Source: Deltaproteobacteria bacterium
GTDB lineage: Bacteria > Bdellovibrionota > Bdellovibrionia > JABDDW01
DNA: 34,356 nucleotides
Assembly (NCBI GenBank): GCA_013287405.1
Contig: JABDDW010000007.1
Span: 1-34,356, forward strand
Reading direction: 5' to 3'
The notes under the pieces are model-generated. The model searched no databases, was not told where the DNA came from, and saw only the letters and a list, made by a program, of their open reading frames with translations. Position 1 is the first letter of the stretch. Each line of letters opens with the position of its first letter. The position numbers and the translations under genes were made by a program. Shown piece after piece: positions 6,943 to 13,521 of this stretch.

Positions 6943-7757
6943 GTTTGTTCCTCCAAGAGAAGTTCAGCGGCGTATTTTGTCGCCGCCGCTAAAAAAAGAT
7001 TTGTGCCAATATTTACCCCAACGTCATCACTGAGCTTTCGCATACTGCGCGCTCCAAGCCGTCGGGTGATGCTGCGGCCGCCATTCCAATTTTCTGGTTT
7101 TAAAAGATCATTGGGATTAAACCCGTAACTATGAATGGCATTAACGATTTGGGGATTTCGTAATTGTTTTGAAAGGGCATGTTTGGTTATTTGAACAATG
7201 GGCAGACCACGCCCCAGATAAAGGGAGCATGAGGCAAATCTCGCGCCCATTTCCCAGGTGCTGGAGTCAGCCATATAAGGCTTGTAAACTTTTAAGAAAG
7301 CAAGGTTAGTAAAACCAAGCCAATGAACTTTTCGACCGTTCACTTTACGCATGATTCCCTTAACAAAGCCTTTATTTTTATCAGTGCCGACAAGCCCGCC
7401 GATACCTACAACGTCGGAACTCTTATAATACTCATCCAAAAGAGAGGGATCTTCCCCTCGTGTGAATATAGGCACTGGCTTAAAACCCCGCTTGAGCATG
7501 GTCTGATAATTTTCAAGTGTTCCTTTGGGATCCCCCACGACATCAAGGGTGAAGTACCGCCAGGGTTCGATCGGGAGGTTTTCGATAAATCGACAATAAT
7601 CATCGACCTGAATTGTTTTACCGGCCTTCCATGCGGTGAAAGCCCCGGAATCAATTAAGATCCGAATCTCATCGCGCCTTTCTAAGAAAAAGCGACTGAC
7701 TTCAGGCTTCACGTAAGGAAAGGCCATTAAAAGATTAAGGGGAGGCCTTTTAGACAA
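6939..7757 (-). CDS. dpdA: DpdA-like transglycosylase, inserts 7-deazaguanine into DNA
   Basis: A 272-residue TGT-superfamily protein of the short phage DpdA kind, expected to swap guanine in DNA for preQ0. Features in order: DSGAFTAW near residue 37 (the DSGGFQ-like base-binding Asp of TGT), FTLDVVGDP, a GIGGLVG loop like the G-G-L-x-x-G of TGT, HWLGFTN, and DSSTWEMGAR, whose Asp matches the nucleophile position by family order. The CxCxxC zinc site of tRNA-modifying TGT is not seen, which argues against a tRNA enzyme. It is encoded between a ParB-like gene and queC with overlaps on both sides, so substrate supply and use are co-expressed. The family assignment is firm; the exact modified base is inferred. 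Confidence 0.82.
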   Translation of the reverse strand: MSKRPPLNLLMAFPYVKPEVSRFFLERRDEIRILIDSGAFTAWKAGKTIQVDDYCRFIENLPIEPWRYFTLDVVGDPKGTLENYQTMLKRGFKPVPIFTRGEDPSLLDEYYKSSDVVGIGGLVGTDKNKGFVKGIMRKVNGRKVHWLGFTNLAFLKVYKPYMADSSTWEMGARFASCSLYLGRGLPIVQITKHALSKQLRNPQIVNAIHSYGFNPNDLLKPENWNGGRSITRRLGARSMRKLSDDVGVNIGTNLFLAAATKYAAELLLEEQT

Positions 7758-8385
7758 TCTCCACCCCCTGAAAACTTGTTTCTAAAAGTTTTGCTTTTAT
7801 ATAAATAGAAACTTCGTCAAAAATTTCCTGGGGGCATTTTATTTTGATAACCGCCGTAATACCGTCAAGATTTTCTTCAGCCTTATCGACGGCCTCAGTA
7901 CCCGTGTCCCATCCACCAAACAGACGCTCTAATTCGTCCTCATCAAATAGCGTTAGTTCTAAATCAAAATTCTGGTGATCAAGGTCTAATATCCACTCGC
8001 TAAGTTGAGAGAAGTCCCAATCTCCAGCACCTTTATTTGCAGCAATGTTGGCAGCTTTTTCTTTTGACTCATCCCACTCAACTTCACGGTACGAAAAGCG
8101 CTCACCCGAAATTTCAATGTAGCCTTCGGCAATGGTGCCTGTCCGGGTGGGCGCTTCGTATTCTTTGAGAATTGTTATTTTTGATTCAGGTGGAATAACT
8201 TTTAATCGCTGATGCCCACCCACCAATTGCTGGCTCTTGCGGTTAAAAACGATTCCAGAAATATCTCCAAATTCGGCCAGAGTTTTTTTGAGCATTAAAA
8301 GTTTTTGATCTGTTATTCGGCGTGGATTTTTGAGGTTGGGCTTAAGATCACTAAGGGAGGAGTTTGGTTTTTTTATGTTAGCCAT
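7750..8385 (-). CDS. ParB/sulfiredoxin-fold protein
   Basis: A 211-residue protein with an N-terminal ParB-like fold: NPRRITDQKL, then VGGHQRLKV (residues about 55-65), matching the G-G-H-x-R box that binds nucleotide in ParB/Srx proteins. A helical middle part (AANIAANKGAGDW) is typical of phage ParB-like proteins found beside DNA methylases and modification genes. The C-terminal 45 residues are not assigned. It overlaps dpdA by eight bases, which suggests it works with DNA modification, for example by target selection or as a nuclease or CTPase, rather than in chromosome partition. No ParA partner is present. Confidence 0.75.
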   Translation of the reverse strand: MANIKKPNSSLSDLKPNLKNPRRITDQKLLMLKKTLAEFGDISGIVFNRKSQQLVGGHQRLKVIPPESKITILKEYEAPTRTGTIAEGYIEISGERFSYREVEWDESKEKAANIAANKGAGDWDFSQLSEWILDLDHQNFDLELTLFDEDELERLFGGWDTGTEAVDKAEENLDGITAVIKIKCPQEIFDEVSIYIKAKLLETSFQGVEIV

Positions 8386-8388
8386 GAC

Positions 8389-8628
8389 TTATCTCTCTTC
8401 GTGATCGGGTTCAGTAATCACCCCATGGCGTTTTGCTTTTGAAATAAGGGTTGTTCTATTTAACCCCAACGCGTTTGCAGCATGAGTCCGGTTTCCATTA
8501 CTTCTCTCCATCGCTTTTGTTAGAAGAGTGGTTTGAAACTGCTCAAGCACCTCTGGAAGATTCAGCGGGAACTTTACCGAAATCGTAATTTCTTCGTCAG
8601 TGTTCAAGTTTGAACTGTTATGATTCAT
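8389..8628 (-). CDS. Fis-type helix-turn-helix protein
   Basis: A 79-residue protein whose C-terminal half is a Fis-family HTH (MERSNGNRTHAANALGLN, residues about 44-61), the same module that ends NtrC-type activators, but with no AAA+ domain. It is the first gene of the queuosine-type operon and lies three bases before the ParB-like gene. It may be the operon's autoregulator; an ACGTTGA/TCAACGT inverted repeat begins three bases upstream of its start. It resembles host Fis in size but has a different N-terminus. Confidence 0.75.
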   Translation of the reverse strand: MNHNSSNLNTDEEITISVKFPLNLPEVLEQFQTTLLTKAMERSNGNRTHAANALGLNRTTLISKAKRHGVITEPDHEER

Positions 8629-8630
8629 AC

Positions 8631-8663
8631 ACGTTGAGAATCCCCCAGACGAATATTCAACGT
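8631..8663. promoter_or_regulatory. Inverted repeat upstream of the DNA-modification operon
   Basis: ACGTTGA (8631-8637) and TCAACGT (8657-8663) form a perfect 7-base inverted repeat with a 19-base spacer. It starts just upstream of the ATG of the Fis-like gene. The position suits repression or autoregulation. A GGGGGA lies inside the spacer on the coding strand but rather far from the start codon for a ribosome site. Confidence 0.35.
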
Positions 8664-8923
8664 CACTGTGTATTTTTCGACGCTAGTTCGATCAAAATAT
8701 GTTTGGGAAAATATTCAAATCAGTCAAAGACAATAAAAGTAGAAACCAGACATTCTTGAATGGAAAACGGTTCGATCATTTTACATAATTAAAAAATATT
8801 TTTTCTGACAAAAGACTCTAAGCACATTTTTGAACTATTTAGGTGTCGAATACTTGCCATTACGCGCTCACCCATTGACTGGCAAAATCTCAAGGCAAAG
8901 AGAAAAATAAAGGGGAACTTTCT
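8664..8923. other. Intergenic region, no gene seen
   Basis: About 260 AT-rich bases between the Fis-like gene and a possible micropeptide. It probably holds the minus-strand promoter for the six-gene operon (TTGACT on the minus strand near 8728, with no convincing -10 at standard spacing). Nothing else was recognised. Confidence 0.4.
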
Positions 8924-9007
8924 TTGAGATATATGATTATAATATTTTTACTTTTTCTTGTCATGTGGTGCTTCCAATTAGAGCTTCACGGGAGTCCGTT
9001 CCCGTGA
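8924..9007 (+). CDS. Possible 27-residue hydrophobic micropeptide
   Basis: TTG at 8924, with AGGGGA seven bases upstream, opens a 27-codon frame; an in-frame ATG follows at 8933. The peptide is a single hydrophobic segment (MIIIFLLFLVMW) with a short polar tail, like type I toxin or small phage membrane peptides. The stop lies inside a strong 9-base hairpin followed by a T-rich stretch, as expected of a gene ending in a terminator. It is opposite in strand to its neighbours. Chance AT-rich composition could also produce this, so it is tentative. Confidence 0.35.
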   Translation: MRYMIIIFLLFLVMWCFQLELHGSPFP

Positions 9008-9008
9008 A
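8985..9008. terminator. 9-base hairpin: terminator (+) or CsrA-type hairpin (-)
   Basis: TTCACGGGA and TCCCGTGAA form a perfect 9-base stem with a 6-base loop. On the plus strand ATTTTT follows after a few bases, so it could end the micropeptide transcript. On the minus strand the loop reads ACGGAC, a GGA in a hexaloop, and it lies 14 bases past the stop of the CsrA-like gene, with no T run in that direction. Confidence 0.5.
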
Positions 9009-9022
9009 CGCAATTTTTCAAA

Positions 9023-9265
9023 TTACTTCCTCATAGATTTCGCCTTTGACGTGTCCTTACCATGGTCACGGTCTGCAAGGTCCTCATCCTTTGATGGGCG
9101 ACCAATTTCACAATCTTCAGTTGTCTCAACAAAAATAAATACTCTCTGACCTTCAATTTTGACAACTCTCACGGTGGTTGAATCACCGATGAGAACTCGT
9201 TGCCCCGGATAACGGGACAATACCGCAGCCCTTCGTTCTTTGGCTCTTTGTTTTGAGTCAGACAC
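9023..9265 (-). CDS. CsrA-like RNA-binding protein
   Basis: An 80-residue protein. Residues 20-56 follow the CsrA pattern: G-Q-R-V-x-I-G-D, then T-V-x-V-V-x-I-x-G-Q-x-V-x-I (compare family G-E-x-I-x-I-G-D, V-x-V-x-G-x-x-V-R-I-G), then a conserved-looking EIGR near the end. The family's Arg44 in VRIG is replaced (VFIF), and a basic 18-residue extension precedes the domain, so RNA recognition may differ. The start is two bases after the DUF1064-like gene. CsrA proteins bind GGA in hairpin loops to block translation. A truncated or phage version is likely. The call rests on motif spacing only. Confidence 0.5.
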   Translation of the reverse strand: MSDSKQRAKERRAAVLSRYPGQRVLIGDSTTVRVVKIEGQRVFIFVETTEDCEIGRPSKDEDLADRDHGKDTSKAKSMRK

Positions 9266-9267
9266 TT

Positions 9268-9789
9268 CTACCCCTTTTTGCCTGCGGGAATAACGTCACT
9301 GAATTGTGAACATTTTAGAGCGCAGACAGAGGTGTCCCTGCTGGGAGTCTCAGCCTTCTGTCTAAATAAATTTTGTTTACTATTTTCTTCTGACCGGGAA
9401 GTAGGTCGAAGCGTTTCTGAAAGGGTGGGTCGCATGTAATTCCCATGCCAAATTTCAAGAGGAGCTGGGCCATAATGCGCCCAAAGTTTTTTCTTAATTT
9501 TCCAATCAGGAGTTTGAAAACCTTTAGCTTCAACAAAAAATATTTCGTTTGTTTTCAAATCCCGACACATGAAATCGGGAATATAGACAATATTAGCTTC
9601 CGTAAGTTTAACTCTGACTTGAGTTTTGAGAAGTTCAATTTCTCCGTGAAGCGCACGATTCTTTAGGTGCAAATAAACTGCTGCCTCTAGCTTTGAAGCA
9701 AACCGATGGCCGTCATAGGAGACGAATTGGTTTCTTAACTTTGATCGTGATCTACGGCAAAAAAATCGAGACGTTCGGTGACCGCTCAC
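9268..9789 (-). CDS. DUF1064-like phage nuclease-fold protein
   Basis: A 173-residue protein with YDGHRFASKLEAAVYLHLK (residues 25-43), then a Gln, YIPDFMCRD and FFVEAKG, ending WKIKKKLW. This series (E, then D in PDF, then E-x-K) is the PD-(D/E)xK-like pattern of DUF1064 proteins common in phages and prophages. It is probably a small DNA endonuclease, perhaps for recombination or packaging. GTG start with GAGGG six bases upstream. The C-terminal 60 residues are low in family signal. It is followed at once by the CsrA-like gene. Confidence 0.7.
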   Translation of the reverse strand: MSGHRTSRFFCRRSRSKLRNQFVSYDGHRFASKLEAAVYLHLKNRALHGEIELLKTQVRVKLTEANIVYIPDFMCRDLKTNEIFFVEAKGFQTPDWKIKKKLWAHYGPAPLEIWHGNYMRPTLSETLRPTSRSEENSKQNLFRQKAETPSRDTSVCALKCSQFSDVIPAGKKG

Positions 9790-10001
9790 TAAAGGCCCTC
9801 ATAAACTGGGTGGAACATTCCTCCCGTGCTCACAAGGTAAGCAATCAAACATATTAAAATCGCCGTTTATTTTTCAACACTTGATTTGGATAGACGACTG
9901 CCGCTTATAGGGAACGCATTTTATTCTATAAAATCCATAAGCGATAACGAGATTGGGCAAAAGAATTACGAGAACGGGCCAACTAAACAAATTTTATATC
10001 A

Positions 10002-10871
10002 TTAACGACCCTTTTTCTTTGCCGGAGACCTCATATTCTCACTTAAAAATTTAGACGGACTCATTCCGAACTGCTTTTTAAAGACCGCTATAAAGGTACT
10101 TGGATTCTGATAGCCGAGAGAAAAAGAAATATCCGCAACCGACTTTCCTCCTTTAAATTCTTTAATGGCATCTGCGAATTTTACCCTACGTCGCCAAGTC
10201 CCAAACGAAAAACCTGTTTCATCAAGAAACGATCTTGTGAACGACCTTCGGGACATGCCAGCGATCTTCGCCCATACATTGATACTCTGCATATCTGACG
10301 GATTTTTCATAACTTGCTCTGCGACCCGTCTCAGTGAATCTGTATGAGGAATGGGAATGGTTAACTGCGACGCTATCTCGGCACGTCGAATTTCATCCAA
10401 GAGAACTTTAATTAAATTTTTTAACATTGAAGACATTGGGGCATCGGGATTCAGTGAGGCGATTCGCGCACCGATAGCCAAAAGTAAATCGGAAGTTTTT
10501 AGAATAACAAGAATTGCTGGCAAACGACTGCATATTATTTTAGGAAGACTGATGTACCAACCACTGGTTCGGGTGCCCATTCTTTGTTCTAGATAAGGGT
10601 AGTTGGGCGGAACAAAAATAAGGGTTCCTGTTGAAAGAACCATGGAGCCCGTTTCGGACCTCATAACAACTTGTCCTATTTCAATAAATGCAAGGATGGC
10701 CGATTGATGGCAAAGCCAAGACAATTCGCGCTGACTGGGTTCGAGAATAAAAAATCCTCCCCAAACTCGATTAGGGTTAGGAAGAACGACGATTTGATCC
10801 GTCGCCGACGGCTTCGGGCCCAGGATTTTATCAAAGGGTTTCGGGCCTCGAATTTTGTCAAAACGCTTCAT
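10002..10871 (-). CDS. AraC family transcription regulator
   Basis: A 289-residue protein. The C-terminal 100 residues hold two HTHs of the AraC type: INVWAKIAGMSRRSFTRSF and then VADISFSLGYQNPSTFIAVF with the typical FGMSPSKFL close. The N-terminal part (about 35-170) looks like a cupin-type sensor domain, with a proline-rich FVPPNYPYLEQR segment. Such regulators sense small molecules. The preceding MTase gene ends 68 bases upstream on the same strand. Its targets are unknown. The N-terminus has a repeated GPKPFDKI/GPKPSATD stretch. AraC genes are less usual in phages, so it may be island cargo. Confidence 0.88.
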   Translation of the reverse strand: MKRFDKIRGPKPFDKILGPKPSATDQIVVLPNPNRVWGGFFILEPSQRELSWLCHQSAILAFIEIGQVVMRSETGSMVLSTGTLIFVPPNYPYLEQRMGTRTSGWYISLPKIICSRLPAILVILKTSDLLLAIGARIASLNPDAPMSSMLKNLIKVLLDEIRRAEIASQLTIPIPHTDSLRRVAEQVMKNPSDMQSINVWAKIAGMSRRSFTRSFLDETGFSFGTWRRRVKFADAIKEFKGGKSVADISFSLGYQNPSTFIAVFKKQFGMSPSKFLSENMRSPAKKKGR

Positions 10872-10939
10872 TTAGGGTATGTTAGCATCTCGCTCCTAAA
10901 TTTACCGTCCTCAAAAGGTATAAGGACAATCTCTAGCGT

Positions 10940-11782
10940 TTACGAATTTCGTCTAAAAATGAAAAGCCTGTCATGGATTCCGTACCAAACAGGCAGTTCA
11001 ACGCAGTCCTCTTCAGTAAAGTTTTTTTCTATATGACTAAAAAAACTATCAGAGGCGTTGCAACCGCCTTCACCCTCGCCAACATAGAGAACAGTTTTAC
11101 CCTTGTATTCCTTTAAGCATTTAAAGGCCATGTCTTCATTATAGGGGGGCCAACATAAAAACAGGGCTCGGTCTTGGTGATCTTTGACCACACTTTCATT
11201 GCCTTCGCACACGTCAAACCACCGACGATGAAATTTTAAACCTGTTTTCGAGTAGTGATTCTGCGGTGACGAATCGAAAGCTAAAATGTCGACCCCAAGC
11301 TTACTCAAAAGATACGCCCAGTATCCACTTCCCGCACCCACCTCTACAATGGGGGAGTATTTCGCAATCGCCTTTAGAGCTTTTTGACTAGGGATGGCCC
11401 AGGCGTATTTATAAATGTAGCGGTGACGGGCCATCAAAAGGAGCATTGAAAAATTCATACTGTTTCCAAAAAGATGGTCTCGAATTGCAGTTTCGTCTCC
11501 ACCGACAAGAGCAAGCACGTTGCGAAGATAATCATTCATTTCGCTCAGTGGTTCTGTTAGAAGGGGTTTTGATTTTATTTGAGGCATCTCAAGTTTGGGG
11601 AAATCTTTCAGTCCATAGTCCATCTTACTTAAAACCTCAAACTCTTTTTTTATGGACTCTGGTTTAAAGTCACACTCAATGCACAAAAGACGTTTTGCAA
11701 TACGATCAGGCGACGGGTCCGGGATCATCTCAGAGTTACAAGTCTTGCAGTTTTCAACTTCCCACATTGGTTTGTATTCCAC
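10940..11782 (-). CDS. Zinc-ribbon SAM-dependent methyltransferase-like protein
   Basis: A 280-residue protein with an N-terminal zinc ribbon (C12-x2-C15, C34-x2-C37) and a Rossmann methyltransferase core: IVEVGAGSGYWAYLL (145-159) is motif I, AFDSSP gives the acidic motif II end, and LFLCWPPYN (207-215) resembles the P-P-Y catalytic motif of amino-methyltransferases. It may methylate DNA or protein. The GTG at 11782 gives a 29-base overlap with the GNAT gene; ATG at 11767 is an equally possible start. Target unknown. The motif IV variant WPPY, without the usual Asp/Asn, is worth noting. Confidence 0.7.
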   Translation of the reverse strand: MEYKPMWEVENCKTCNSEMIPDPSPDRIAKRLLCIECDFKPESIKKEFEVLSKMDYGLKDFPKLEMPQIKSKPLLTEPLSEMNDYLRNVLALVGGDETAIRDHLFGNSMNFSMLLLMARHRYIYKYAWAIPSQKALKAIAKYSPIVEVGAGSGYWAYLLSKLGVDILAFDSSPQNHYSKTGLKFHRRWFDVCEGNESVVKDHQDRALFLCWPPYNEDMAFKCLKEYKGKTVLYVGEGEGGCNASDSFFSHIEKNFTEEDCVELPVWYGIHDRLFIFRRNS

Positions 11783-12299
11783 TCAAAATAAATCGAACGT
11801 CTTTCATTTTCATATACAGAGCTTTCGGGTATTCAGTCGTCTTGGCGGGATCAGCAATTAGATTCTCGAAGCCATGCTTTGCATAATAAGTTTCAGCTCG
11901 AAGGTCTTTTGCATCAACGGTGAGGACATGAGCGGCGGTAATATCAGAACTTTTTGCGGCTACTTCAAACGCACTATGAATCAGCCAATCGCCAAGTTTT
12001 TGTCCGACCATATCTTTATGTCTAGCGAGCCTTCCAATATGAACGGAGCCTAGGGGATAACCTGGCAGATTTCTTCTTGCCTTCGCCGTGGGAAGGTCTT
12101 GGCGTCGAATGGAGCTATTGCTAACAACATAATAGCCGCCGACTTCGTTTTGATCGTTAACCAGGAAATAAAGCTTACAAATATCGCTCTCATGTTCCTT
12201 CACGGCTTTCTGGTGAAGATAATCGTTCAAGACTGGCTGATCACAAGTGAATGCAGAAAAATTAACTTGCCCGTCGTACTTGACTGTTTTCCAACTCAC
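11754..12299 (-). CDS. GNAT acetyltransferase, probable TacT/AtaT-like toxin
   Basis: A 181-residue GNAT. FTCDQPVLNDYLHQKA near the N-terminus matches the C-x3-L-x2-F/Y-L start of GNAT toxins; GGYYVVSNSSI is the family's G-Y-Y-x-L-S strand; IGRLARHKDMVGQKLGDWL is the acetyl-CoA loop; YYAKHGFENL is the usual C-terminal Y-x3-G-F. Toxins of this kind acetylate aminoacyl-tRNA and stop translation. The start is GTG overlapping the stop of the HTH gene (GTGA), as in toxin-antitoxin pairs. The partner is not the usual ribbon-helix-helix DUF1778 antitoxin, so toxicity is inferred. Confidence 0.75.
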   Translation of the reverse strand: MSWKTVKYDGQVNFSAFTCDQPVLNDYLHQKAVKEHESDICKLYFLVNDQNEVGGYYVVSNSSIRRQDLPTAKARRNLPGYPLGSVHIGRLARHKDMVGQKLGDWLIHSAFEVAAKSSDITAAHVLTVDAKDLRAETYYAKHGFENLIADPAKTTEYPKALYMKMKDVRFILSGIQTNVGS

Positions 12300-12808
12300 T
12301 TAGCTTCCACTTTCCTTAGCTGAGAAAGACGTTCCCGTGCTCTCCGTACAGCTTCCGAAGGTTGGTCATTTTGAAGATCCACTGCCAAACGATCAAAATC
12401 TTCGTTGTTCAAAACAAAGTGCCCCATTGTGCTATGGCGAATCTTGAAGTTTTCGACAAGCAGGTGAGCAATCTGATTGAAAAATTCTGTTTCAGGTTCG
12501 GTCCGAATGAGGTCCACAATGGATTTTTGCGATTGATCGTTAAGATCAAGCGGGGCCACCAAAAGCTGCCGAATCATGGATTTTGAAAGAGCATTTTGCA
12601 TCGCTAAATCGACAACCTCTTTGAGCCTTCTCAGGCGCAAAAATTTCGTTGAACTGGCTTCTGAGATTTTAGCCGTTCTCCAATTACGAAGAGTTTTATC
12701 GCCCACATCCAAATAGGAAACAAGGTCGCGCTCACTGATCGCGGCGGTCGATTCCAGCTCATCAAAAATTCGGGCAATTGGGGAAACCCTTAATTTTTTA
12801 GCTTCCAT
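12296..12808 (-). CDS. HTH protein, probable antitoxin partner of the GNAT gene
   Basis: ATG 12808 is chosen because AAGGAGG lies eight bases upstream; a longer frame to 12847 lacks a site. The 170-residue protein has an HTH around residues 20-45 (YLDVGDKTLRNWRTAKIS), followed by a helical region like Xre/MbcA/ParS-type antitoxins, then an unassigned C-terminal domain with acidic and basic helices. The gene precedes and is coupled to the GNAT gene. A palindrome over the likely promoter (12880-12904) suggests autorepression, as is usual for antitoxins. Confidence 0.6.
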   Translation of the reverse strand: MEAKKLRVSPIARIFDELESTAAISERDLVSYLDVGDKTLRNWRTAKISEASSTKFLRLRRLKEVVDLAMQNALSKSMIRQLLVAPLDLNDQSQKSIVDLIRTEPETEFFNQIAHLLVENFKIRHSTMGHFVLNNEDFDRLAVDLQNDQPSEAVRRARERLSQLRKVEAK

Positions 12809-12879
12809 TGAAAACCTCCTTGAGTGGGGGTGTTGATGTCGTTGCATACTTCTGTTCTCCTTAACTTATCGGCATTTAA

Positions 12880-12912
12880 TGGAAAAATATACTTAATTTT
12901 TCCAACTTTCAA
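12880..12912 (-). promoter_or_regulatory. Candidate promoter-operator of the HTH-GNAT pair
   Basis: TGGAAAAAT (12880-12888) and ATTTTTCCA (12896-12904) are perfect 9-base arms with a 7-base spacer. On the minus strand a TTGAAA (12907-12912) lies 17 bases from TATTTT, or 15 bases from TATATT, inside the palindrome, so a protein bound there would cover the promoter. Apart from this, the 290 bases between 12809 and 13098 are AT-rich and show nothing else. Confidence 0.5.
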
Positions 12913-13098
12913 TACCAATATTACCGCATTTTAACCTATATTGCAACAATTCATATAAAATAACAATAAAAACAAATACTTATAGTTATATCAAAACTAG
13001 AAACAACCACTTTTACCAACTCCAGGCGCCCAAGGCCTCCATATACCCTTTGCTACAAAATCGTGCTATTTTTTGTCGCAACAAGAGGAAATTTATCT

Positions 13099-13518
13099 AT
13101 GAAACACAAATCTACCAAAGTCCCACGCCCTTCAAAAAAGCTAAGAATAGGCGCTGAAAGACTCGCAAAACTTATTGCTCTAAATTGCGTCAGAAACACA
13201 TTTCTTGAAAACCTCCATTCAGGCACAACTCCAGACTCCAAAACCGGCGATTTCTCCGATGTCAAAGTTGTAAGTCCCTTCGGCGAAATTCCGTGGAACA
13301 ACCTCTCCCGAATCAGTGACGAAGAAATGAAAAAACTCAATAAAGAAATCGTAAACAAAATTTTTACCTTTCTCCTTCACCTTGAAAACGAAGTCCCTCC
13401 CGTTGGGCAACACTATTTTCGCTTTCCGAGTAATTGGGATGCCGCCGAAATTGATTCAGCCATCCAACGTACTTGGGAGCGAGCTCGTCGTGAGAGTGAA
13501 AATAATCCAAATGAATGA
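13099..13518 (+). CDS. Conserved hypothetical accessory protein
   Basis: A 139-residue protein on the plus strand, ATG 13099 with AGAGGAAA upstream. It has the segments RLAKLIALNCVRNTFLENLH, DFSDVKVVSPFGEIPWN and SRISDEEMKKLNKEIVNK, then RFPSNWDAAEID. The pattern reads like a family often met on plasmids and phage-like islands, but I cannot name a function. There is no signal peptide or membrane segment. It ends three bases before the convergent helicase-loader gene. The well-formed secondary structure and clear ribosome site support that it is real. Confidence 0.65.
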   Translation: MKHKSTKVPRPSKKLRIGAERLAKLIALNCVRNTFLENLHSGTTPDSKTGDFSDVKVVSPFGEIPWNNLSRISDEEMKKLNKEIVNKIFTFLLHLENEVPPVGQHYFRFPSNWDAAEIDSAIQRTWERARRESENNPNE

Positions 13519-13521
13519 ACC

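Noticed and set aside
7563..7580. GGTTCGATC, tRNA T-loop-like
   Set aside because: It is inside dpdA and has no acceptor or anticodon stem around it. The similar GGTTCGACTC near 15775 also lacks the other arms.
11446..11886. Plus-strand frames over the methyltransferase and GNAT genes
   Set aside because: They are antisense to motif-bearing genes, have odd composition and no ribosome site.
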